A DNA stretch of 64,000 bases, taken from NCBI GenBank assembly GCA_963669295.1, contig OY769938.1, forward strand, positions 4,836,001-4,900,000. Reading direction: 5' to 3'. The stretch is from G963669295 sp963669295. Its GTDB lineage: Bacteria; Bacteroidota; Bacteroidia; Flavobacteriales_D; CALLUQ01. Below, piece by piece: positions 24,885-32,669 of this stretch; position 1 is the stretch's first letter, and every line of letters starts with the position of its first letter. The notes beneath the pieces are model-generated. The model was not told the DNA's origin and ran no database searches. It worked only from the letters and a program-made list of their open reading frames with translations. A program made the position numbers and the translations under genes.

Positions 24885-27065
24885 ATGCTTGTAGAAAAAT
24901 TACAGGAAAAGTTTGGCTATTCGGAGTTCAAGCCCTACCAGGAAAAAATAATTACCAGTGTAATGAATGGCTGCGATACGGTAGCATTAATGCCTACCGG
25001 TGGCGGAAAATCCATTTGTTATCAGTTGCCAGCTTTAATGCTTGATGGCATGGCGGTGGTAATATCGCCACTTATTGCGTTGATGAAAGACCAGGTAGAT
25101 GCATTGCGCCTGCATGGCATTGAGGCGGCCTACCTTAATTCGTCGCAATCGATGGGCGAACAACAAGAGGTGATTGACCTGGCACGAGAAGGCCAACTTA
25201 AGCTGTTGTACCTGGCGCCAGAGCGTTTGTTTGCCGAATCGGGCGACTTTATTGCATTTTTGCGCGGCCTTAACATTGCGCTATTTGCCATTGATGAGGC
25301 CCATTGTATTTCGCAGTGGGGGCACGACTTTAGGCCCGAATACCTCAAGCTGGCAGTACTGAAAACACAATTTCCAGGCATACCCGTTATTGCGCTTACT
25401 GCCACGGCCGATAAACGCACCCGCAAAGACATCCTCTCCAAGCTGGAACTGCAAAATCCCAATGTGTTCATTTCCAGCTTTAACAGGGCCAACATTCATT
25501 ACACGGTGGTGCCCAAGCAAGACAGCAGGGATAAGCTGGTAGACTTTTTACGCAAGCGCCCCGACGATTCGGGCATTGTGTATGTACTTTCGCGCAAATC
25601 GGCCGAGCAAATTGCAGGCGATTTAGAAGCATCGGGCTTTTTGGCTAAACCTTACCATGCCGGCCTCGACCGCGAAACGCGCCAAAAAAACCAGGAACTG
25701 TTTATACGCGACGAAATAAAGATTATGGTGGCCACCATTGCCTTTGGCATGGGCATCGATAAATCGAACGTACGCTTTGTGGTGCACATGGATTTGCCCA
25801 AAAACATAGAAGGCTACTACCAGGAAACGGGTAGGGCAGGGCGCGATGGGCTGCAAAGCGATGCCTTGTTGTTTTTTAGCCGGGGCGATGCCATGCTATT
25901 GCGCAGCTTTGTAGAGGTAGACAACGATGCCGAGCAAACCATGGTAATGCTGAACAAGCTTAACCAAATGGTAGGCTATGGCGAAAGCCGCCAGTGCCGA
26001 CGCCAGTTTTTGTTGAATTACTTCGACGAGCCGCACCCCGGCAACTGTGGCACTTGCGATAACTGCACTACCGAGTTCGAGTACTTCGATGGTACCATTA
26101 TTGCCCAAAAGGCACTTTCGGCCGTATATCGCTTAAAAGAGGGCTTTGGCGTTGGCTATGTCATCGACTTTTTGCGCGGTTCTAAATCGGTGCGCATTAA
26201 AGAATGGCACAAAGAGCTAAAAACCTATGGCGTTGGGGCCGACCTTTCGCGCCCCGATTGGCAACGCTACATGCGCAACCTTATTGATGAAGGCTACTTG
26301 CGCATTGACGATGGCGAGTTTCCACTGTTAAAGCTCACCGGTAAAAGCTTGCCCGTGCTAAAAGGGCAGGAGCAGGTAATGCTGGTGAAGGTAGAAGAGA
26401 AGAAAGAAGTGAAGGCAGAAGAGCAACCTTACGATGCAGGATTGTTTAAAGCATTGAAAGAATTGCGCTACGTGTTGGCAAAAGAAGAAAATGTGCCTCC
26501 TTACATGATTTTTTCCGACCGCACGCTTATGGAGCTGGCCACCTACATCCCCTTAACCCTTGAAGATTTGCCCAAAATATCGGGCTTTGGCGAAGTAAAG
26601 CTCGAACGCTATGGCGAACGGTTTTTAAGCAGTGTGGTGGCCTATGCCAACGAGTTTAACTTAAGCAGCAGCATACACTTAAAACAAGGCAGGCGCAAAA
26701 GCAAGCGCAAAACACGCAAAAAAGGGGTAAGCGAAACCAAAGTTGCTACCTACGAGTTGTTTAAGGGTGGTGCTACCATTGAAGAAATAGCCACTGCGCG
26801 CAACTTAACATTTAACACCATTGCCAACCATTTAGAGCATTATGTAGCCACGGGCGAGCTTACAGCCAGCCAGTTTGTACCTGCCGAAAAAATTACCGCC
26901 ATTAAAGCAGCTGCCCAAACCAACAAGGCAGGGCTGTATGCCTTAAAAAATGAGTTGGGCGATAATTTTTCTTACTACGAAATAAAAATGGTGATGGCAG
27001 AGTATAGGCGCGAAAAACCTGCGGAACCTGCTGGTGAAGGCGATTTGTTTGGTGGGGCTGATTGA
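24885..27065 (+). CDS. recQ: ATP-dependent DNA helicase RecQ
   Basis: 726 aa. Superfamily 2 helicase motifs: Walker A in MPTGGGKSICYQ (36-47), DEAH box at 137-140 followed by CISQWGHDFRPEY, motif V VATIAFGMGIDKSNVR, and motif VI QETGRAGRDG. The RecQ zinc site is C..Q..L-NYFDE....CGTCDNC. A winged helix follows, then an HRDC domain (LRYVLAKEENVPPYMIFSD) and a C-terminal helicase-associated HTH (FKGGATIEEIATARNLTFNT). It unwinds DNA 3'-5' in recombination and repair. ATG at 24885 is chosen over a TTG three codons earlier. Confidence 0.95.
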   Translation: MLVEKLQEKFGYSEFKPYQEKIITSVMNGCDTVALMPTGGGKSICYQLPALMLDGMAVVISPLIALMKDQVDALRLHGIEAAYLNSSQSMGEQQEVIDLAREGQLKLLYLAPERLFAESGDFIAFLRGLNIALFAIDEAHCISQWGHDFRPEYLKLAVLKTQFPGIPVIALTATADKRTRKDILSKLELQNPNVFISSFNRANIHYTVVPKQDSRDKLVDFLRKRPDDSGIVYVLSRKSAEQIAGDLEASGFLAKPYHAGLDRETRQKNQELFIRDEIKIMVATIAFGMGIDKSNVRFVVHMDLPKNIEGYYQETGRAGRDGLQSDALLFFSRGDAMLLRSFVEVDNDAEQTMVMLNKLNQMVGYGESRQCRRQFLLNYFDEPHPGNCGTCDNCTTEFEYFDGTIIAQKALSAVYRLKEGFGVGYVIDFLRGSKSVRIKEWHKELKTYGVGADLSRPDWQRYMRNLIDEGYLRIDDGEFPLLKLTGKSLPVLKGQEQVMLVKVEEKKEVKAEEQPYDAGLFKALKELRYVLAKEENVPPYMIFSDRTLMELATYIPLTLEDLPKISGFGEVKLERYGERFLSSVVAYANEFNLSSSIHLKQGRRKSKRKTRKKGVSETKVATYELFKGGATIEEIATARNLTFNTIANHLEHYVATGELTASQFVPAEKITAIKAAAQTNKAGLYALKNELGDNFSYYEIKMVMAEYRREKPAEPAGEGDLFGGAD

Positions 27066-27526
27066 GGGGGCTGCCAAAATTACAATAGCAGGCAGGCGCA
27101 TTCCAACCTTGTTTGTGCATGTAGTAAACGAAGGGAGCATAGTGTCTTGGCCCAGTATAAGAGTAATTTGCCTCAAGGGAGGCTGCTGTCAGTAGCTGAG
27201 CAATTGTTTGCGTATTGAGTTTGCTGAAATGCGAAAACAATTGTACCCCTGCCCAGTGTTTGAGTGTTTTGCTGCAAGTTACGGGCAGCAAAATGCATCC
27301 CTGTCAGTAGCTGAGTCTGAGTGATCCGCCTCAGGCGGATTGCATCCCTGCCCGACGGTATGAAGGACTCCGGACTCCTTTCGGAGCAGGCAGTGAGCAG
27401 CGAGCGACCAATCAAATAGAAAAGCAACAAATAGTGCGAAAATTAGGCAATTGCATCACTGTATTTTATGCTCTTTTTGTTAGCTTTAACAGCGTCTTGT
27501 AAAATAAACCACTAAAATAAACCACC
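27066..27526. other. Repeat-containing intergenic region
   Basis: 461 bases with no credible gene. It contains a 15-bp direct repeat CTGTCAGTAGCTGAG at 27186-27200 and 27301-27315. It also holds a perfect hairpin ATCCGCC-TCA-GGCGGAT at 27324-27340 and a CTCCG/CGGAG inverted pair around 27370. A phrase like CCAGTGTTTGAGTG near 27260 recurs at about 29527. Fragments of dispersed intergenic repeats are the best description. Confidence 0.55.
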
Positions 27527-28807
27527 ATGAGTACCGCCAACCCGTATTTAAAAAAAGCACAAACCATTTTTAAAAATATAACCGGCCCCACGGGCTATTT
27601 CACTCTATCAACCGACTACTGGCAGGTGGGGTGTGTATTCGATACTTTATTGGATTACATGAGGGCTGCCCTTGAAGCAGGAATTATGACAAAAACAGAA
27701 GCACACACCTTTGTAGCAAGTGTATACAGCCAGTATACTGCCATTAATGCAGAAGACGATGGTGGTTGTTGGTACGATGATTTTGGCTGGTGGGGCATTG
27801 CTTGCAGCAAGGCATACGATGCCAATTATGCCGATGTGTTTGGTAAGCATGCTGCGGAGTTTCAGGCCATTTCTACCCATTGTTGGCATGTAATGAACGA
27901 TGGAAAAAGCACTACAAACAGTAGCGGGCAACGGCTGTACCAGGGAGCACCCGAAGTGTGGAAAACGGCCAATACGTTAGGCTATACTTCATTAAAAGAT
28001 TGTGCTCCACGCATTGATGGAGGAGTGTGGCAATACGATATGTGGCCGGATTACCGCGTTGGAGCTTGCGGCATTAACCCCAACAATCCACATACAGCAC
28101 CCCTTGGTCCGTTTCAACTGGCAGTAGTAAATGGCTTGTACATGGTGTTGGCACTTAGGCTGCAAGAAGCAGGGGTAACCGTTACCCCGAAAGCCGATGT
28201 ATTTACTTTCTTTTGCAATTGGGCTTACAACAAAATGGCGGCCGACGATAAATGGATTCGTTCTTACAGTGTGGGGCAATACCTGGTGCGCGAACGGGTA
28301 AGCACCTATGCCGATGTAGCTACTCCGGGTACTTATCCTCCGGTGCATAATTATGTGGCTACCCGCTGCTGGAGTGGCGATCAAGGCTTGTTTATGGGCG
28401 GAATGGTTGATTTTATGAAGGTGCATGCCAACGAAACAGGCTTTGATAAAGAGAATGCCATCGCTTTGCAAACCATGAACAGCATTATTGATGCCATGTT
28501 TAACCAAATGCTTGATGCAACTTACGGATTGCCCAAAACCTGGTCGGACGACACTACCATGGACCCAGGCGATTACCAAAGTGGAGCAGGCATTTTTGCC
28601 CGTTACTTGCTGTATGCGTGGGAGCATAATGCCAACGCCAAAAGTGCTATTAAGGGGTACAAAACACAAATTGCTACCGCTGCTGGCTCGTGCTTAAACG
28701 ATGATTACCAAACGTATTACATGCCCCCTAACTTGTTTAGCGAGTTCGATGCCATTGCTATTTTATTATTAGCGAATGCAGTTGTGCCAGATGGTTCGCC
28801 AACTTAG
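27527..28807 (+). CDS. GH76-like (alpha/alpha)6-barrel protein, cytoplasmic
   Basis: 426 aa. The aromatic-rich helical pattern and the motif CWYDDFGWWGIACSKAYD (81-98) resemble glycoside hydrolase family 76 (endo-alpha-1,6-mannanases), where a consecutive Asp pair (here D84-D85) is catalytic. Further conserved-looking stretches are YQGAPEVWKTANTLGYTS, DGGVWQYDMWPDYRVG and WSGDQGLFMGGMVDF. There is no signal peptide, which is unusual for GH76 enzymes. Substrate is therefore uncertain, and it might be a relative with altered function. Single gene with A-rich leader. Confidence 0.55.
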   Translation: MSTANPYLKKAQTIFKNITGPTGYFTLSTDYWQVGCVFDTLLDYMRAALEAGIMTKTEAHTFVASVYSQYTAINAEDDGGCWYDDFGWWGIACSKAYDANYADVFGKHAAEFQAISTHCWHVMNDGKSTTNSSGQRLYQGAPEVWKTANTLGYTSLKDCAPRIDGGVWQYDMWPDYRVGACGINPNNPHTAPLGPFQLAVVNGLYMVLALRLQEAGVTVTPKADVFTFFCNWAYNKMAADDKWIRSYSVGQYLVRERVSTYADVATPGTYPPVHNYVATRCWSGDQGLFMGGMVDFMKVHANETGFDKENAIALQTMNSIIDAMFNQMLDATYGLPKTWSDDTTMDPGDYQSGAGIFARYLLYAWEHNANAKSAIKGYKTQIATAAGSCLNDDYQTYYMPPNLFSEFDAIAILLLANAVVPDGSPT

Positions 28808-28825
28808 CAGTAGACCATTGCTTAA

Positions 28826-28863
28826 AAGCAGGCCTGTTTGCTCATAGGTTTGCCCTGCTTGTT
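28826..28863 (+). terminator. Possible weak terminator
   Basis: AAGCAGG (28826-28832) pairs with CCTGCTT (28854-28860), followed only by GTTT. Confidence 0.35.
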
Positions 28864-28903
28864 TAGCAAAAAAAGCACGCCTTTAATTGTAATGGATTTG
28901 AAC

Positions 28904-29395
28904 CTAAGCAGCAAAAGCAGCAATGCCTTCGGCTACCGGCCGGGCAAAGGCCACCCAAATGGTAATGCCAGTAGCCAGGGCAAGCAAGGCCATGTAAAAG
29001 GTGGTTTTGCCTACCTGCCCACGTCTGCGGTGTTTTAAGCCCATTAGCAAAGCAACAAGGCCAAGCAACAACCCACCCAACAACGGAATTACGGCACTGC
29101 GCATGGCCATTTGCCGGTCGCTCCATTGCATCAATGTTAAATCGCCTTCAGAGGGTGGGGTAAAGCTGCGGTTGTTGATGCGGGCTATTTCTTCGGGGTT
29201 GCTGGTTTCGGCCAGCTCCATGGCTTTGAGTTGCATAAACGCGGCTTGCTGCTCCTGGGCGTAATAATCTACCGTGCGGTTGTTAATTTCGGTTACCTGC
29301 TTTATAGGCCCCATAAATACATACACCTGGGCAGCAAAGGCTACAAGCCCAAGCAATAGGGTAATATAGGTGCCGCTGGTAGGAGTATTGCTCAT
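28904..29395 (-). CDS. Hypothetical three-helix membrane protein
   Basis: 163 aa, no family recognised. Membrane segments are at about 9-28 (YITLLLGLVAFAAQVYVFM), 100-118 (AVIPLLGGLLLGLVALLMG) and 131-150 (FYMALLALATGITIWVAFA). Between the first two lies a charged helical stretch (EQQAAFMQLKAMELAETSN) and a loop SFTPPSEGDLTLMQW. Isolated leftward gene, with a large repeat-rich region upstream. Confidence 0.5.
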   Translation of the reverse strand: MSNTPTSGTYITLLLGLVAFAAQVYVFMGPIKQVTEINNRTVDYYAQEQQAAFMQLKAMELAETSNPEEIARINNRSFTPPSEGDLTLMQWSDRQMAMRSAVIPLLGGLLLGLVALLMGLKHRRRGQVGKTTFYMALLALATGITIWVAFARPVAEGIAAFAA

Positions 29396-29488
29396 AGGCG
29401 TTGTTTTGGTAAAGTAAAGGTGCAGATAATGACCATAAATTCAAAATGGCTGTGCTTTTCGCTTTACGCAATAAACATCGCGAACACC

Positions 29489-29666
29489 CGTCTTTGCGCG
29501 GAGTCACGAAGTGCCTGGGTAATCTGCCAGTGTTTGAGTGATTGCCGTAACAGCGTGTAGGCAATAGTATCGAAGACCGGCAGGCGGGGAAGCAGCCTCC
29601 CGATGAACAGCAAATGTGTATCGGGAGGTTGCTTCGGCAATGCTAACGCTTTGCCTCGCAAGGACG
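29489..29666. repeat. Dispersed inverted-repeat element
   Basis: The ends are near-perfect inverted copies, CGTCTTTGCG at the left and CGCAAGGACG at the right. This is the style of a repeat known from many bacterial genomes (CGTCATTGCGAGG...CCTCGCAATGACG). Inside is a nested 14-bp-stem hairpin, 29591-29634 (AGCAGCCTCCCGAT...ATCGGGAGGTTGCT), with a second copy at 31077-31119. No gene is present. Confidence 0.65.
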
Positions 29667-29711
29667 GTGCGCTATTGAAAACATGCGGTGCATGGGGCAA
29701 AATAGGCTAAA

Positions 29712-30104
29712 TATAGGGTGAACATACCCCGACTATAGGTGCAAATTACCCCGATGATAGGGTGAACGCACCCCGACCATAGGGTGAACATACCCCGACT
29801 ATAGGTGCAAAATACCCCCACTATAGGTACAAAATACCCCGAATATAGGGTGAAAGTACCCCGAATATAGGTGCAAAATACCCCGATTATAGGGTGAAGC
29901 TACCCCGAATATAGGTGCAAATTACCCCGATGATAGGGTAAAGCTACCCCGACTATAGGTGCAAAATACCCCGATTATAGGGTGAAGCGACCCCGAGTAT
30001 AGGGTGAACATACCCCGGGTATAGGTGCAAAACACCCCGAACATAGGGTGAACGCACCCCAACTATAGGTGCAAATTACTCCGATTATAGGGTAAAACAC
30101 CCAC
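29712..30104. repeat. 22-bp tandem array, block A (18 units)
   Basis: Seventeen consecutive units of exactly 22 bases plus one of 19. Two unit types roughly alternate: TATAGGTGCAAAATACCCCGAT and TATAGGGTGAACATACCCCGAC (each with variations). The alternation implies an underlying 44-bp dimer. Each junction reads ACCCCGAnTATAGGGT, which has ACCC/GGGT dyad symmetry. There are no spacers, so it is not a CRISPR. No plausible coding frame. Confidence 0.95.
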
Positions 30105-30478
30105 TATACAGTGCCGAAGTACCCACTATATAGTGCAAAAGTACCCACTATACAGTGCCAAAACACCCACTATATAGTGCCAAAGTACCCACTATACAGT
30201 GCCAACCTGCCCGTCCGGTCAGGCGGGTGTACCCACTATATAGTGCCAAAATACCCACTATACAGTGCCGAAGTACCCACTATACAGTGCCAAAACACCC
30301 ACTATACAGTGCCAAAGTACCCACTATACAGTGCCAAAGTACCCACTATACAGTGCCAAAGTACCCATTATACAGTGCCAAAGTACCCACTATATAGTGC
30401 CAAAATACCCACTATACAGTGCCAAAGTACCCACTATATAGTGCCAACCTGCCCGTCCGGTCAGGCGGGAGCACCCAC
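30105..30478. repeat. 22-bp tandem array, block B (17 periods)
   Basis: Continues block A in the same 22-bp phase with consensus TATACAGTGCCAAAGTACCCAC, alternating in places with TATATAGTGCC. Junctions of the second type give a perfect 12-bp palindrome CACTATATAGTG. Units at 30193-30236 and 30435-30478 are 44 bases long because each contains the same GC-rich insert (CCTGCCCGTCCGGTCAGGCG). The insert replaces exactly one period, so phase is kept. A stop-free frame here is a by-product of the repeat. Confidence 0.95.
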
Positions 30479-30606
30479 TATTTGCAGAAAAGGGGAGGAA
30501 ATAGGCTGATTTAGTGCCATTTTGGCAGCAGTTAAGGGGGTGTTTTTAAGAGATTTTGATGCGTTAATTGCTTGCAAAAGCACCGTATTTTAACTATATT
30601 GTTAAT

Positions 30607-30745
30607 TCAAAATTATCGTACTTCAAATGAAAATCCTTTTATTTGCGAATAGCCCCATATGGTTCCGAAGGAGGAAACGACTTCGGGCGTTTACGATAAA
30701 CGTTGAAGACCTAAGTGGGGCCTTTCTTTTCTCAAAATTATCGTA
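30607..30745 (+). promoter_or_regulatory. Structured leader flanked by 14-bp direct repeats
   Basis: TCAAAATTATCGTA occurs at 30607-30620 and again at 30732-30745, immediately before the ATG at 30748. Between them GCCCCA (30652-30657) pairs with TGGGGC (30716-30721), enclosing two perfect hairpins: CCGAAG/CTTCGG (30665-30670 with 30681-30686) and CGTTTA-CGA-TAAACG (30688-30702). The outer stem is followed by CTTTCTTTTCT. It may be a cis-regulatory RNA, an attenuator, or a small RNA with its own terminator. No known class recognised. Confidence 0.5.
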
Positions 30746-30747
30746 TC

Positions 30748-31014
30748 ATGATTCACGAACCATTAAAAGCCGAGGAGTTTGGCCCATTGGCCAGCTGCTT
30801 TAACACCCATTACGAAGCCAACCTGGTTAATGTAATTCGCCGGTTAGATACCGCCATTTTTTTGTACCACTATTTAGATGAGGCAGAAAACATTCCCGAG
30901 CTCAGTCGTCGCAACAGCGTGCAAGCCCTACAACACATCAAAGATCGCCTGTTCGAAATGTATTTAAAACGAATAGGCTGGGAAAACGTTGTAAGAGTTT
31001 ACAACGAAGAGTAG
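30748..31014 (+). CDS. Hypothetical 88-aa helical protein
   Basis: Small soluble protein, no family recognised. It starts MIHEPLKAEEFGPLASCFN and is predicted all-helical (ANLVNVIRRLDTAIFLYHYL, ALQHIKDRLFEMYLKRIGW). An earlier in-frame start would run through the structured leader, so 30748 is preferred. It sits directly behind the structured element and 270 bases after the 22-bp array, with repeat-rich DNA on the other side. Composition looks genuine. Confidence 0.5.
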   Translation: MIHEPLKAEEFGPLASCFNTHYEANLVNVIRRLDTAIFLYHYLDEAENIPELSRRNSVQALQHIKDRLFEMYLKRIGWENVVRVYNEE

Positions 31015-31326
31015 CACTGGCCACCCTGAGCTTGTCGAAGGGTGAAGGGCATAGGTGGGGCAGTGTAGTGCACATAAGCAACCTCCCGATGAACAGCAAA
31101 TGTGTATCGGGAGGTTGCTTTGTCGTCGGTCTTCGATACATTCAGACGCTCCCTTCGTTCGGTCTGACCACTCAGACACTCCTCCTTGCCTGTCTGCCGA
31201 CAAGGCAGGCAAGGACGTAACCCGCTATCATTTCCTTTGTCATTCCGGTGTCACCCTGATAGGTCCTGATGTCATCCTGAACTCGTTTCAGGATCTATCA
31301 GGATCTATCAGAACCTGAAGCAGAGC
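31015..31326. repeat. Intergenic mosaic of dispersed repeats
   Basis: Four recognisable pieces. CACCCTGAGCTTGTCGAAGGGTG at 31022-31044 is of the widely scattered bacterial CTGAGCTTGTCGAAG type. A hairpin at 31077-31119 is a second copy of 29591-29634. CCTTGCCTG...CAGGCAAGG pairs between 31184-31192 and 31206-31214. A GTCATCCTGAACTCGTTTCAGGATCT-type element at about 31271-31311 has GGATCTATCA duplicated. The phrase CGGTCTTCGATAC (about 31127) is the inverted form of GTATCGAAGACCG at about 29567. No gene. Confidence 0.65.
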
Positions 31327-32505
31327 TTACTTTACCTGGGGAACCAACTCTTTTACCCTTGCATTTACCAAATCATTATCGGGGTTAAGGGCCTGTGCTT
31401 GTTGGTAGTGCTGTAAGGCCAATTTTAGTTGCCCCAATTGTTCGTAGCAGTGCCCCATTTCGTAGTGCACCGCAAAGTTATGGGCAAATGCAGGCATGCA
31501 GCGTTGGTAGGCTTCAAGGGCCTGGTGCCATTTTTCTTGCTTAAAGTTGGCATACCCCACCCACCGAAACCCATCTACCGGTGGGGCAAAAGTAAAGTGC
31601 ACCTTTTTCGAAAAATTGTTGAAATGCTGCGCGTATTCATCGGCAGTAATGTGGGCATCGGGCTTAATGTAGCCAAAGCTGTACCCATGGTACAATTGCT
31701 TAAAGCCATCCAACACACTGAGCAATAGCATGGTGCCGTGGTTTTCGTTTTCGTACACTTTAGCCGCCACATTAATGTTGGGGTAGGCCTGCAAAGCGGT
31801 GCCCAACGCGGCAATTTTGTCAATAAAATTTTGGTCTTGCCGGCCGCTATCGGTGGCAGTGGTTAAATACACGTTGGTGGCATGTGCTTTAGGCAATTGG
31901 GCTTGCAGCAATGCCATGGCATCGCCATCGTTATACCACACGCTGGCATCGTAGGCCTGAAAAGCATTAAACGTGGTGGGGCGCGATAGGGCATGGGCAG
32001 CAAAATAACCGCCCAACGAGTGGCCCACCAGCACATCAAACCCATTGGTGGGGTACAACTGGTTTACCGTGGGCACCACCTCTTGCTCTAAAAACCGTAA
32101 AAATGCTATTCCGCGGCCGGTGTTGGCGGTATCGGTCCAAATGCCCACAGAGTCGGGGCGGCCCAAATCATCTACCTTAGAAGTGCTAAAGGTTAATTCT
32201 TTAAACCGCTTGGGTGGGGTAATGTGCGGAATGCCAATTAAAATATGGGCCGGAATTTGATCTTGCACCGCCATTTCTTTGGTAATGGCATGGGTAATTT
32301 CAAAGTGCCATTCGGCATCCAGCAGGTAAATGGTGGGGTAGGTTCTGGTGCTGTCGTAATTGTAAGGCAGCCCCACCCAAATGGGCCTTTCTTCGCCCAG
32401 TGCCTTACTGGCAACGGTGTGTTTATGCACCACTGGCGTTTGTGCTGCTACACCTTGTGCCAACAGCAACAACCACAGCACTGCCTGGTATTTTATTCCC
32501 CTCAT
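31327..32505 (-). CDS. Secreted esterase (alpha/beta hydrolase) with C-terminal TPRs
   Basis: 392 aa. Signal peptide MRGIKYQAVLWLLLLAQGVAA, then an esterase-D/IroE-type fold. The nucleophile motif GHSLGG has Ser163, the start of the fold is marked by YPTIYLLDAEWHF, and NENHGTM (about 264-270) supplies the probable catalytic His. Residues about 315-390 contain one or two TPR motifs (KWHQALEAYQRCMPAF, QLKLALQHYQQAQAL). Bacteroidota proteins with this combination are annotated as putative esterases; the substrate is unknown. Single gene. Confidence 0.82.
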   Translation of the reverse strand: MRGIKYQAVLWLLLLAQGVAAQTPVVHKHTVASKALGEERPIWVGLPYNYDSTRTYPTIYLLDAEWHFEITHAITKEMAVQDQIPAHILIGIPHITPPKRFKELTFSTSKVDDLGRPDSVGIWTDTANTGRGIAFLRFLEQEVVPTVNQLYPTNGFDVLVGHSLGGYFAAHALSRPTTFNAFQAYDASVWYNDGDAMALLQAQLPKAHATNVYLTTATDSGRQDQNFIDKIAALGTALQAYPNINVAAKVYENENHGTMLLLSVLDGFKQLYHGYSFGYIKPDAHITADEYAQHFNNFSKKVHFTFAPPVDGFRWVGYANFKQEKWHQALEAYQRCMPAFAHNFAVHYEMGHCYEQLGQLKLALQHYQQAQALNPDNDLVNARVKELVPQVK

Positions 32506-32608
32506 TTTTTAGCTTTTTATGGTGCAACCGTTATACATAGCAACACATCATTAATTCAATGCGCGTTAAAAATAGCAACTAAATACAAGTGTAGTAGGAG
32601 GGAAGGCA

Positions 32609-32652
32609 TAAAAAAACGCCCCTACTATTGGTAACCAAATGGTAGGGGCGTA
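32609..32652 (-). terminator. Intrinsic terminator of the SDR gene
   Basis: On the minus strand, ACGCCCCTAC (32642-32651) pairs with GTAGGGGCGT (32616-32625), followed by T7 (the A-run at 32610-32616). Confidence 0.85.
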
Positions 32653-32669
32653 GGCTAAATAATTGCTTG

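Noticed and set aside
27992..28669. Minus-strand 225-codon frame opposite the GH76-like gene
   Set aside because: No domain pattern; the forward frame has the aromatic (alpha/alpha)6-barrel pattern and a leader.
29712..30478. CRISPR array
   Set aside because: Units are contiguous with no unique spacers, the period is 22 bp, and no cas genes are in the window.
29712..30478. Plasmid iteron origin
   Set aside because: Unit size fits, but there is no replication initiator gene nearby and the flanking genes are chromosomal.
30111..30509. 132-codon open frame of repeated PLYSAKVPTIQC-type sequence
   Set aside because: It is an artefact of the 22-bp array: the repeat lacks stops in this frame and a second frame is open as well. 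There is no promoter or normal composition, and the frame runs through the GC-rich inserts.
30607..30745. Hammerhead ribozyme
   Set aside because: The three-stem shape is similar, but the CUGAUGA and GAAA core sequences are not in the junction.
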